DNA from: Lenzites betulinus
Taxonomy: Eukaryota > Basidiomycota > Agaricomycetes > Polyporales > Polyporaceae
Direction of reading: 5' to 3'
Length of the DNA stretch: 64,000 bases
Assembly (NCBI GenBank): GCA_022264855.1
Contig: JABYQU010000003.1
Coordinates: 1,178,001 to 1,242,000 of the forward strand
Part shown: positions 1-11,291 of the stretch, piece after piece
How positions within the stretch are numbered: the stretch's first letter is position 1
Layout of the letters: each line of letters starts with the position of its first letter
Made by a program: the position numbers and the translations under genes
The notes under the pieces: generated by a model
Database searches by the model: none
What the model was told of the DNA's origin: nothing
Seen by the model: the letters and a program-made list of their open reading frames with translations, nothing else

Positions 1-1
1 C

Positions 2-2439
2 ACTGCGGAGAGCACCCTCAGCGCGACGAAGGTCGAGCGGTCCGAGGTCGAAGGGTCCCTGCTGCGCGACAAGGAGGAGGTCCGCGACTTGCAGCGCAAG
101 ATGCACGAGGTTGGCGCTCAGATCGAGGCGACGAAGGCAGAGGTCGAGAAACTCAAGAAGGACGCCAAGCAGCAGAAGGGCCTCCTCGCTATTGCCAAGA
201 AGCAGCTCGCCACCCGCGAGGCAGAGAAAGCGAAGATCGAGAAGGAGCTTGAGGATGCAAGGGCAGAGCTGCAGGAGGTTACGGCGGAGCGTGAGGAGGC
301 GGATGCACAGCTCGCGCATATCGAGGAACCTCGCGCACTGCTTGCGAACGGACACGTCTCCCCTCCTCCGACTGTCCCGAGCCCCAACCCTTCCCTGATA
401 TTTGCCGCCGCTCAGCCACTCCCGACTTCACCAGAGGTGTCGCCCCCTATTTCCGTTGCTGGCAAGAGCACGAATCCGTTCGATAGGTTGGCGAGGACCT
501 CAAGCCCGCGTCCAGAGTCACCGTTCCTTCCATTCGCAGCCTCGTCTGCTCTGCCGACCCCAACTGCCGCCGCCGCCGCCACCCCTGTGGTCGCACAAGA
601 AGAGAGCGCCGAGGATCCATTCGGGTTCAAAGCGTTCACGAGCGAAGAACCGGCCACCCCTGTGCCTGAGCCAGAAACGCCCAAACCACCCGCAGCTCCT
701 GCACCGTTGACCATCGGCTCCCCGCACTCCCAGGAAATCGTGTCTCCAGCCGACACCGACCTGTTCACGACTCCCCCATCCACTGCTACTCCAGACATTT
801 TCACGCCCGCGCCCGAAGAGCCTTCGAGCTTCCCCGCGCTCGATGACAATGCGACGGACGAGAGCGCGCCGACGCCGACGGGCCCGCCCGCTACCCAGCT
901 TGAGCTGAACCCCCAGCCCACCGCGGAGGACACGGATCTCAGCCACGAGCTGAAGGAGATCGAGGAGTCTGATAGCGACAGTAGCGATGACGAGGATAAC
1001 GAGCCGCTCACCGCTGTGAAGGCCAAGCTTGCCGAGGACTCAGCGAAACAGGCCAACGGTGCTGCTCCTGGTACATCGGCCTTCGATGATTCCTTCGGTA
1101 TCTCGGACGTGACTCCGCCCTCGCCAGCCCCCATCCCTACGACGGCCGCCATCTCCAGCCCAGTACCTGCAGAGTCCACCCCCGTGCAGGCCTCCGTTCC
1201 CGCCAATGACTTTGCGAGCATGTTCGAGACCCCCGCGGTGTCGAGGGAGCCACCGCCGTCCGCGCCGATCCCCGCCGTCGCGGAGAGCACGAAGACAAAC
1301 GGATCCGCGTTCACGCCGAGCGCGGGCGTCAGCGAGTTCGACCAGGCCCTGGGCAAGCTCCCCAGCCTCGACAACAGCGTGGCGTCGTCGCAGTTCACGA
1401 ACCTGACGTTCGACTCCGCGTTTGAAGACAACTTCGACTTTGCGGCGGCCACCGCTGTGCAGCCCGCGACCAACGGCGCCGCGTCTGAGGCGGCGGGTGC
1501 AGCGGCGTTCCCCCCGCCGCCAACTGCGGCTCACCCGGCGGCTCCTCGCCCAGCAAGCAGCTTCGACGATGTTTTTGGGACGAGCACTAGTGCTGCCCCG
1601 TTAGCGGCTGCCCTCACCGCACCCGCGCCCGCCCAGTCGATCCCTGTGTTTCCGCCCCCGGGTATAGTACCTAGCGCCCCGGCCTCCGCGAAGACGATCT
1701 CCTTCGACGACGCCTTCGGAGCCACCAACGGGGCCGCCAGCAGCGCGAGCACCGCCGCGCCCGCCCTGAACGCGAGCATGTCGTCCCGCAGCAACGGCGG
1801 CTTCTCGTTCGACGACGCATTCGGCGACGAGCCGTCGCTCGCCCTCGACAGCTCCTTCACCAGCCAGACGTCCGCGTTCCAGCCCCCGCCCGGCCCGCCC
1901 CCGGGCAAGGCGGGCCCCACGCCGTTCCCGACGTCGTCCCCCGCGTCGTCCCCGCGCGGGTCCAGCTCGACGCAGCCCGGCTGGCGCCGCTCGGAGTCCC
2001 CCTCGGCGCAGCGCGTGTCGTCGCCCGTTCCCCGCCACTCCTCCCCGCCGCCGCGCCACTCGTCCCCGAAACCGCGCCCGTCGACAGGCGACTCGACCAA
2101 GGAGAAGGCTGCCGCCACACGGCACAACAGGCTCAGCGTAAGTCTTTATCCCGACAGCGGTGGTGGTGGTGGTGTTTTGACCTGTGGCTGACGTGCGTGT
2201 GCGTGTCGCAGATCCGTCTGCCGTTCGGACGGAAGAAAAAGGACAAAGATGCGCCGCCTGTGCCGCCGCTGGCACAGCAGCAGATCGTGGAGGACCCGAC
2301 ACCCGCCGTCGAGGACGACGTGGAGGCGGTGAAGACCCTGTGTGGGATGGGCTTCAGCCGCACCCAGGCTGTGACCGCGCTCGAGGAGCACGGGTACGAC
2401 GTCCAGCGCGCCCTTAATAGCTTACTAGGTGCGCCCTGA
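2..2439 (+). CDS. EDE1: Ede1/Eps15-like endocytic scaffold, C-terminal part (5' end outside window)
   Basis: Early endocytic scaffold acting at clathrin-coated pits. The window enters the gene in frame inside a coiled coil rich in Lys, Glu and Gln (to about base 330). A long Pro/Ser/Ala-rich disordered tail follows. The tail holds an NPF motif (near 475, an EH-domain ligand), a DPF motif (near 617) and at least four copies of a short FDDxFG motif (near 1083, 1560, 1702 and 1807). Exon 1 ends at 2137 with a GTAAGT donor; exon 2 starts at 2212 and encodes a basic patch and a UBA domain (CGMGFSRTQAVTALEEHGYD) that binds ubiquitin. Coiled coil, disordered tail and terminal UBA in this order are the Ede1 layout. 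The EH domains expected at the N-terminus would lie left of the window. An EH-domain gene sits inverted at 9-11 kb (see findings). Confidence 0.88.
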
Positions 2440-3741
2440 TCGACGCGCTGCAGCGCACAGCGGCGGCGTGCTGTGCCGTGCGTGCGTGCGCCCCGGCAGG
2501 TACACATAATACGTTTGAGACCGCCGGACGTCTGCTCCTCTTCGTTCTTCCTCTTCCGGTACCCGGATGTGTGCATGATACTTCCATTCCTATGATGACC
2601 ACGGGCGCACCCCCGCCTATACCGTCGCTCGTTCGCCTCTCTCTCTCCTCCCCTCCCCCTCACCCGCGCGCGCTGCTCGTGCCACCCCGTACCCTCCTTT
2701 GGATAGCCTTATGACGCGTTCCTTATTCTTTCTCTGCCGCTGCGTTGTTCCGAGACCAAACCTAAGTAATCCCCTATTCCCGCCAATGGACGCTTCTTGT
2801 TTCGCACCGCCGCGAGCCTCCCGCGGCCCGGATGGGTGTATCCCGTGTGCTTCAAGGATTGACATGCAGGGCCGCCACAACGAACCGTCCGAATACCACT
2901 GGCACTAGTACTACGTACAAGCTCCCCCTATCCCTGGACCGACCTCTTGTTCCTCGAGTCTCGTAATACACCGATGCCTGGTACTGTCAGTCCGCTGGCT
3001 GTGTTAATTCCGACATCGACAGCCGGTGCACGCTCGGCTGCTGGGGAATGAATAAGCGTTGAATGATGCCATGTGCGCGAACATTGCATTAAATGTTTGA
3101 GAATCGAGATACCGGGGGCACTCGGATTCCCACCGCGCGCGTCGACTTCCCGGGTTCGCATCGCAGCGGGAAGCCCGCAGATGTGGTCATCGTGCTATTC
3201 CCCGCGCGTCGTGTGCACGCGCGGGAGCGCAGACAATGCGCGCGGCGGGGACAAGTGCGCATTGTACGGTGCGCACACGCCTGCTGATGCGGCGCAGGTG
3301 TGGCACCGCCCGGGGAGAGTGGCAGGAAGAGAATGCGTGAGCTCCCCAAAGAGCCGCAAACAGAGAGTCCCGATTGTCCGGGCACACCAGCCAGCCTGGC
3401 CGCCCCGAGGCACACGCCTTTTAATCCCTGCCACGCGCGCACGGACGGCCGCCAGCTGCCCCCCGCCCACAGTCGCTGGCACCAGCTGGCACCCGACGTG
3501 ATCACGCCCAGGTCGCCATCGCCGCGGCCGTCGTCGTCCGCTTCACAGCCTGCCCCGCAGATCTGAGCTAGTGCCAGCTGTCCCCGGGGCCGACTCCGCA
3601 CCCCGCTATATATACCGCGCCGCCCACGCCGTGCACTACTGTACAGTAGGTTGGCGCACGCTGCACTGGACCCGACGCGCACCCACAACCCGAACCCCGA
3701 GCCCGTGCCCGGTTGACACACTCGCAAGCAGGCCGTCCCCC
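2440..3741. other. Intergenic region between the EDE1-like gene and the phosphodiesterase
   Basis: No gene is supported here. It holds the 3' flank of the scaffold gene and the promoter of the phosphodiesterase. Pyrimidine-rich stretches near 2635-2665 and GC-rich sequence near 3200-3560 give only chance open frames without family similarity. Confidence 0.6.
3607..3614 (+). promoter_or_regulatory. TATA box upstream of the cAMP phosphodiesterase
   Basis: A TATATATA run lies in GC-rich sequence about 130 bp before the ATG at 3742. Position and orientation fit a core promoter element; the transcription start is inferred only. Confidence 0.45.
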
Positions 3742-5239
3742 ATGACGTTTGACGTCTTCGTCGTCGGTAGCGGTAAGACGCTTGCTTGCGTTTGGGTGCG
3801 CGTGACGCTTCTGCTCACACATCGCATCCTGTACTAGGCGGAGGCCCTTTCGAGGACAACCTTTCTAGGTAGGTCGTGCATGGTGCTCGATGAGATGACA
3901 CTGACGAACATACGCGCAGCTATTTTTTGAAGCCGAGCGATTCGTCCTGGAAGGATGGCATCATCGCTCTCGAAGCAGGTGCAGCATTCGCATACAAATT
4001 CTTGTACGAGTCTCAAGACATACTCACCACGCGATCGATCGTACAGGTTCTGGGCTTGGCGCCCTTAACAGGCTGCTCACGACGCACTCCGACGTGTTTG
4101 CCTCGCCAGAATCCGAGTCTGAGGTGGACGCCCCCATAACGCCTACTGCTGCCGAAATTTACTCTTGGATACAGTATGTTATCACAGCACCCCAAAAGAT
4201 ATACGGCGTGAATGGCCTCTCACGCTCGCTCTTGTTTCCAGGTGTTATCTAATAACCCATCCACATCTAGACCACATAAACGGCCTTATACTCTCCGCTG
4301 GGTCCACTAAGGGACCGCCCATACCAGTACGCGGCACACAAGAGACCCTCGAGGTCGTCGCGGACGCTTTCTCCGGCAAGCTCTGGCCCGCCCTAGCCAG
4401 CTGGACAGAATCGCCCAACATCGCATATCACCTCTCGCCGTACGCGCCCTCCCCCACCCCCTCCTCTCCTCTCCTCCCCCCACACTAACGCCACCCCCAC
4501 CGCAGGCTCTCCCTCTCCGACGCCTACATCCCACTCACCGCCACGCTCTCCGTGCGCACCTTCCCGCTCAGCCACGGCACGCCCCCCGGCGCCGCGCCCA
4601 CCTACGCCAGCAGCGCCTTCCTGCTCCGCCACACGCCCAGCGCGCGCGAGCTGCTCTTCCTCGGCGACGTCGAGCCCGACGCCCTCTCCGCGCGCCCGCA
4701 GAACCGCGCCCTCTGGCGCGCGGCCGCGCCGAAGGTCCCGCACGCGCTCGCCGCGCTCTTCGTCGAGTGCTCGTGGCCCGCGGGCCGCGCGGACGCGCTC
4801 CTGTACGGCCACCTCAGCCCGTCGCACCTCGCGGACGAGCTCACCGTGCTCGCGCGCGAGGTCGTCGCGTCCCGGGAGCGCACGCGCGCGCGCGAGCGGA
4901 ACGGGGACGGCACGGGCGGGGGCGGGGACGGCGAGGAGGACGCGGAGGCGCGCCAGCCGCGGAAGCGCAGGCGGAAGAGGGTGTCGGACCCGGACGTGGA
5001 CGTGCGCGGGGCCCTCGCGGGCCTGCGCGTGTTCATCACGCACTGCAAGGACGACCTGCACGGCGCGTTCGACCGCCCCATCCGCGAGGTGATCGCCGGG
5101 CAGGTGCGCGCGCTCGTCGACGAGCGGGAGCTGGGCGCCGAGATCGTCGCCGTAGAGCAGGGGATGCTCATTTGTACGTCCGCTCTGCCTTATCGCCTGT
5201 GTCGTGGACCGCGTGTGCTGACGCCGCGCAGCTATATGA
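3742..5239 (+). CDS. PDE1: Class II (low-affinity) 3',5'-cyclic-AMP phosphodiesterase, Pde1 type
   Basis: Hydrolyses cAMP to AMP and so dampens protein kinase A signalling. The first exon encodes MTFDVFVVGSG. After short GT-AG introns come a GGPFEDNLSSYFLKP-like segment and an ALEAGSG motif, then the metal-binding signature THPHLDHINGL that defines this metallo-beta-lactamase-fold class. Further blocks are FPLSHGTPPG, LFLGDVEPDAL, FVECSW and LYGHLSPSHL. A roughly 50-residue low-complexity insert (about 4870-5010, Arg/Gly/Glu-rich, with a PRKRRRKR cluster) precedes the conserved GLRVFITHCKD block. The last intron (GTACGT at 5174 to AG at 5231) gives the ending GMLISI and a stop at 5237-5239. 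The insert is unusual and could be a nuclear localisation signal; that is inference. Confidence 0.88.
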
Positions 5240-5727
5240 ACGGGCTGACCCGCAGAAGAACCGTCAGCGCCGTGCAACAATGTACCAACAATGTTCCGTA
5301 GATGTCTCCGAGGCAGAAGCCACATGTAGCCATAGCCACTGTATCCATACACCGTCCCCCTCTCCGCTCCCACTCACCATGTACGACTAGACCCGCGAGC
5401 CCGCCATCCTATACACACACACGTCTCAGCCTGCGCCCCCGCGCCGTGCGCGCTCCATAACTATATTATTATCGCGGTCGTAAAAGTCGTAGCGAGGTAT
5501 ATATGACTGTACAGGAAAGCAGGAACGAACCGCACACCACCCTGGCGCGCCACGCCGCAGGGAAGGAGCTCCACCAGGGCCCTCCCGCGCATGCCGGGTG
5601 CGGCGCGCGGCCGCCGACGAAGTCCACGCAACCTCAATACATGCAATGCAGAAGGACAGCAACAACGATCCGGGGGCCGGGAGGGAGGAATTATGTGCAT
5701 AGCAAGACGGGTAGGCTGGGGCGCGGC

Positions 5728-8615
5728 TCATGACGGCGACGCGGTCGCGTACAGCTTGACGACGCCGTCCGCGCCCGCGCTGGCCATGACTGGCAGCGAC
5801 GGGTGGAACACGACGTCGAGCACGCCCTCGCGCGCCTTCTCGCGGTGGCTCGTGCTCTCCTGCTTGCACGCCTTCGAGCCGAGGATGTCCCAGTAGCGCA
5901 CCGAGCAGTCGTGGCTGCCCGAGACGAGGTTGAAGCCCGCCGCATCGAGCGACAGCGACGTGACCGCGTCCAAATGCGCCATCATCGAGTGTGTGCACTG
6001 GCCTACATGGATGAGATGCATAATGAGTCTCCGTCTTTGGTGCGAGGAGGGCCAAATACTGACCGGTGTTGATGTCGAAGATGCGGATGTGCTTGTCCTC
6101 GTGGCCCGTGATAAGCAGGGGCATGGTGGGATGCGACACGATCGCGTTCGCCTGCGCCGACACGTAGTCGTCTGTGCTCGCGGTCAACACACCTTTCCCT
6201 CTCCCCGCAACGTACTGCCGGCACTCACCACCTTCGACAGGCTCGACGTGGAGCTTCATGAGCTCCTTTCCAGACTCGATCTCAAACACCTTGATCACGG
6301 AGTTCTGGTAGGCCACGGCCACCTTTTTGAGGTCGCTCTTGATCGTCTCCACCGCTGACGCCCCGGGCAGGTCTCCCTCGGGGCTGAGGTCGCCCGACGT
6401 CTCCAGGCCCTCGTACGACCACGACAGCTTCAGCGAGCCGCCGCCCGAGGGGCCCGAGACGTCCCAGACCTTCACCAGGCCCTCCGCACCACAGCTGATG
6501 AGCGTGCCCTCGTCCCGGGCGAGCGCCAGGTCCCACACCGCGTCCGTGTGGCCAATAAGCTCGCCGCGTGCCCGGCTCGCGTCATACGGCGCGTACGTCG
6601 TACGAGACGGGGGAGGCAGCGCCCATACGCGGATCGAGGAGTCCATCGAAGCGGAGTAGAGAAGACCCTTTGAGGGCGAGTGCACCAGGCAGGTAATGGC
6701 TGCCGAATGTCCGCGAAGCGTGAGCTGCGGCTCGACCTCCGTGGTCGCCCTTGACCTGTGATAAAGCTTAGTCGATTGAAGAAGGCGTGGAGCTACGCAA
6801 GGCAGTACGCACGCAGGAGCCGTCAGACTGGCGATGTCCACCCGCCAGACCTTTACGGTGCTGTCGTCACCAGCGCTGGCGAGGCATAGCTCGGTGGGGT
6901 GGAATGTAATGGCACGGACCGCGTCCAGGTGACTGGAGAATATGTTAGCTTCTAGGATGGAGTTTCCGGGCGGGTTGCGCTTGGAAAAGGGTCACGCGAC
7001 TAACTTCCTGAGGGTCCGTTTCGCCTTCCACACCTTCGTGCTCTCGCCTTCGCCCATCATGCTGCTGTCATCGTCCTCCTCCACCTCTTCCTCTTCCTTG
7101 CCATCTTCCTCATCCCTCGCGTGCCGTTCCCACGCATTGGCCCCGCTAATGTTGCTGTTGAGCTGGTTGCGCGTCTGCTCCGAGCCCTCCTGCGATAGCC
7201 GGAACCTCTCCTTCCAGTCGCCTGAGTCATCCGACATTGGCTGTTCGGGCTCTTCTCGGTCTTTACTCTCGCCTTGATATGGCTGCTGCTGGGACTGCTG
7301 TTGCTGATATTGCTGCTGTCCTTGCTGGTTGATGCCTGAGGGCGGCTGAACCTGGGGTTGGCCAAACATGTTGGTGGTGAGATTGGGGCGGTCGAAGGGA
7401 TTGCCCTGGGGGCCGTTAGATGCAGGGGGGTTTGATGGACCAGACATCATGCCGTTCATCGTAGACATATCTTTTCCTTCGGGCATTGTCTTCTTGGGAC
7501 GACCATTGTAGCCTAGCTGTTCAAATGAGGGGACGTTTGGGATCTGTGGGGGCATAGTTGCGGTAGCCAGAAGAGGTCTATTGGGGAGCGGGTTCATCGC
7601 CTGTGGGGACGTGAGATATGATACTTCTTGTAGACATCTGCAGCCTAGTCAATTATCCGCGAGCTCAGAAGACACAGAGGACGTACTGCTTCAAGAAATC
7701 TCTACTCCGGGTCCGGCTTTTTGGGTCGCGACCTGGCGCAGGTCTCCCCATGGTGCCTATCGTCGCTGCGTTCGGGTTTACACCAGTCCACGCCGTCTGA
7801 CCCACCCACGTCTGCGTACGGCTGGGAGGCCCTCCGGACGCCACACCATTAGGGAACGATCCCGTAGACATGCGATCGGGGGGGAGGGGCATGTCTAATG
7901 GGCGCGTGAGTGCTTTGCAAGGGTCGCACGACAACGGCACGGACCTTCGCTGCGCGGGGAGCTCCCGCTGCTCGCGTCGTCTTTCTGTGACGCGAGGGCG
8001 CCCTGAGACTGCAACGAGGCGAGCTTCGCAGGGGGGACGGCGGGCTGCGTAAGCTGCTTGGAGCTGCGACGCGACACGTCAATGTCGTGCGCGAGCACAG
8101 CGGCGACGGCGGGAGGGGAGCGCGTACCGTTCGACCCGGAGGGCGTACTCGAGCATCTTGATGCGGCGCATAAGGTCGAGCTTGACGTTGTCGAACGACC
8201 GCCGCTCGCCCTCGAGGAGCGCGATGCGGGCCTGCGGGGGCGCGCACGTCCGACAATGAGAAACGCGACGGGCCCGGTGGCATGCGACGGGCGAACTCAC
8301 CCTCATCTCCGCCCGCTCGATCTCCCACTCGTTCCTGTCGCGTTCGTAGCGGCGCCATTCGGTCTGGAGGTAGTGGAGGACGCTGGAGAGCGAGTAGTCA
8401 TGGCTGGGCTGGGGAATTTGCTGTATTTCGGACGTCTGGGGGCCCTGTTGCTGCTGCGGCGCCTGGGGTTGCTGCTGCTGCTGTTGCTGGCCAGGCGGAG
8501 GCTTGTTGGGACCTGCGAGGGAGCCCAGCATGGGGAGTTGGATGGTGTTGTGGTGGATCGAGTTTTGTGGAGGAGGTGGTTTCGAGTTGATTCGCAGCGC
8601 GGTGCCGTTGATCAT
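5728..8615 (-). CDS. Striatin family protein (STRIPAK scaffold; PRO11/Far8 type)
   Basis: Scaffold of the STRIPAK phosphatase-kinase complex, which in fungi controls cell fusion and sexual development. Reading right to left, the N-terminus (start 8615) has a Gln/Pro-rich stretch with a run of seven Gln. The striatin signature follows: LHYLQTEWRRYERDRNEWE, then ARIALLEGERR and RRIKMLEYALRVER, the caveolin-binding and coiled-coil region. A long disordered linker with a second Gln-rich stretch (near 7280-7330) and an acidic patch leads to the C-terminal WD40 repeats. Blades end in DSSIRVW, EGLVKVWD, DKHIRIFD, CSVRYWD and GVVKLY. Several 50-70 bp introns are needed to join the frames. The stop is at 5728-5730. 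Family assignment is firm; exact exon borders are approximate. Confidence 0.88.
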
Positions 8616-9011
8616 CGTGTCCTGTTTGGCACAAACACCGCGCGCTGCCGGCTCAGCCTGCGCTCGCGCTCGCTCTCAGCTGCCCTTGCCTCTGCTCGTC
8701 GTGCTCACAGGCCTCGTCGTCGGCAGCGTCCTCGGATGCGTCAGTCCGGACAGTGGCTCTCGGGGCAATATTTCTCTCCGCCAGCGCCGCGACGCCTGCC
8801 TCGTTTCTCTGAAATCTATCCCGTTACGTAAAGCGACGTCTCACGTTCTGATCAGATGTCAACTCTATGACCTCCGTATGACCCTTTTGACCCTTTGGAA
8901 CGCTGCAGGGTTGGCGCGAACGCAGATTACATAGTACATGTATGGGAAACGCCTTGTGCGACATAAACCATCCTCCGTCATCAGTCCGTCCATAGCCTGT
9001 GTGGCACCTAT
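8616..9011. other. Intergenic: striatin promoter and 3' flank of the EH-domain gene
   Basis: About 400 bp between two genes on the same strand. I see no further gene and no clear core promoter motif. Confidence 0.5.
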
Positions 9012-11223
9012 CTAAACCGGGGACGTCGCTATCAGCTCGTACGGCGGAGGGGGTGTGTCCGAGCGCGGGAGGTCCTCGTCCAAGTCGTCAGGCAAGGGCG
9101 TCATCGCCGGCTCTACCTGCACATTTGACACTGGGCGCGGCGGTGGCGGCGGTGCCTCCTGTGAAACAGGCCTGGAGTCCTGCCTCTGCGGTCGCAGTTG
9201 CGGGGAAGCCTCCGGCGCGGAGGACGAGGCTAGCAATGACGCAGGTACGGTGGTGGGCAGTTCCTTCCCTGCAAGTTTCTGCCGGATGAGGTGCATGGCG
9301 ACCGCGAAGTCGTCCTTCGTCAAGCGACCGTCGTGCTCAGAATCGGCCAGGTCCCTGGACACGCAAAAGGTTCATGCCTGGAATGTGGCGGCGGACTAGA
9401 AGGAGTCAACTTACCAGATGGTGGCCATGACCTCGATGGGCAGTTTCGCGCGAGCAAAGAAGGGAACCGCGATATCGGAAAGCAAATAACCCTTCCTTTG
9501 TGTATCCAATTGGTCGAAGAACCTGTCGTACCGCGCTCTCTCCTCGGAGGTGATATTCAAATCCGAAGGACTGGCAGCCGGAACTGGTGTATAGTTTGTT
9601 GAGGCATTGAGTGGGGACGCCGGGAACGGACTTGAGGGGGCAGTCGCGAAGGGGGAAGCTGGTGGATTGAACGTGGCACTGCTCCCGAGCTGCGGCGTGC
9701 TGCGGGAGGCGCGAATATGTGTCGGTCCAGGCGACAATCCACCTGTGCCGGTCGCGCTCTGGGATACGATGTGTAGAGCAGGTGGTCGAGGGTGGGACGG
9801 TGCGCTGGTATCTGGTGCAATACCGTCATATGCATCGTCGGGTTGTGCAGGCGTCAGTCCAGCAAGAAGGCCCGGTGGGAGGGTGGTAGGAAGTTGGTGT
9901 CCGTCCTTCCTGGTTTTCATGAGGAATAAGGCCACGGAAAATTCATCGCGCGTGAGGTGGCCCTTTCGGCCCACGTCCGTCAATTCCCTGTAGAATATAT
10001 GTCTAATGAGTGATTAGCTTCATTAGTGAAAAAGAACCTGCTGACAGTATTCGAGTGGCTGCGTTCGCTGAGAGTCCCCCCTGTCGTAGATACGCGTGTA
10101 TGGCGTCGCTCTTCACGCGTCCACGAGTTCGAGGGTCTAGTGACGAGAAAATATGCTCGGCTTGCACCCTAATAGCCGGTGTCACTTCCCAGCGCGGGCT
10201 TGGAGGTTGTGACGAGCCTCTGGACGGATGTCGGGGTGGTGGTACACCAGAAAAGGGTGACGACGTCAATGGAGGTAACGCAATAGGTGGGGACGATCTG
10301 GCGGGATGCAGTGGTGGTGGCGGCGGTGGATAGTGAGGTAGGGTGAACGTATAGTTAGCAACAGGAGATGGGGCGCGTGAGTGATGTGTAGCATCTTGGT
10401 ATAGTTGTGGTGGCAGAGTAGAAGGTATAGATGTAAGTTTGCCGGTCATCAGAGCCTGAATGAGATACATAGCGACCGTGAAATCGGCAAGGTCGAGAGT
10501 GCCGCGATGTTGCCGGTCAGCTAGCTCCCTGTAGTCAAAATGATGAGTGATTGTTCGTATGCGTGTGTTAGTTCTCTTCACATACCATACTTGAGACAAG
10601 GTATTCCATGGGAGTTTTGATTTCATGAACACTTCTCGTGCTTGCTGACCTGCAAAACGTCAATCGACCAACTCCAAACGCTTCGGGAAATTCCCGCTCA
10701 CCACTGAGGTATCCATTCTCAGCGCCTGAGCCCTTGAATATCTTGCGGAACTTTGCCCTATCGTGGGATGTTAAGGGGGGAAGGGCGTTCGAAGCCAATC
10801 CCGACGATGGTCCTGCGAGGGTTTCATGAACAGGAGGGGTCGAAGGGGCGTCGATGATAGCAATGGGCCCGGCTGCGACACATGTCCGTCAGATGAGGCC
10901 AAAACATACGGCGAGGATGCGCTCTCACGTCGGTTGACCAGGGCTTCCGTCACTGTCTCTCCCTTCTGTGCATGACCAATGAGGCGCAGCGCAACTCCCA
11001 CACCTTGCCTATCGAGAAGTCCATCTTTGCTATCCACGCTCGCAATTTCCCAAATCCTAGCGAGCGCGTCGGGAGCTAGGTTGGATGCACTGAATATTCG
11101 AGTAGCAGTCTGAGGGTTGATTTTCCCCGTTGTGTCGGGGTCCCCGATTGACATGACCCAGTTCACAAGCGAGTCTTCTTCCGGCGTGGCATTGAATTCG
11201 GCGATCGCAGTCAAGGCTTGAAT
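9012..11223 (-). CDS. Multi-EH-domain protein resembling the N-terminal half of Ede1
   Basis: Four EH-type EF-hand pairs are read right to left. EH1: DSLVNWVMSIGDP to VALRLIGHAQKGE. EH2: LTSHDRAKFRKIFKG to FTVAMYLIQALMTGK. EH3: WEVTPAIRVQAEHIF to LTRDEFSVALFLMKTRKD. EH4: ERARYDRFFDQLDTQRKGY to DLADSEHDGRLTKDDFAVAM. EH domains bind NPF motifs of endocytic adaptors. Splicing a GTGAGA...CAG intron after EH1 gives ALVNRPGPIAIIDAP, the junction seen in basidiomycete Ede1, so the gene model is coherent. The protein stops at 9012-9014 soon after EH4 (ending ELIATSPV) and lacks the coiled coil and UBA of Ede1. No ATG lies in frame just upstream of EH1; its exon starts at an acceptor at 11223, so coding must begin further right (see the GAT entry). 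EH1 to EH3 look diverged. Confidence 0.8.
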
Positions 11224-11291
11224 CTGAAGGATGCGTACGCATATGTGGGTTCATGGCGGGGTCGGATCCTAGGAAGAGACAATGCACGCAC

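Noticed and set aside
412..1473. 353-codon minus-strand open frame antisense to the Ede1-like gene
   Set aside because: Ser/Val/Gly-rich mirror of a Pro/Ala/Ser-coding, GC-rich tail; no domain and no family similarity.
4393..5373. 326-codon minus-strand open frame over the phosphodiesterase
   Set aside because: Arg/Ala/Val/Glu-rich antisense shadow of a GC-rich exon whose plus-strand product carries the known motifs.
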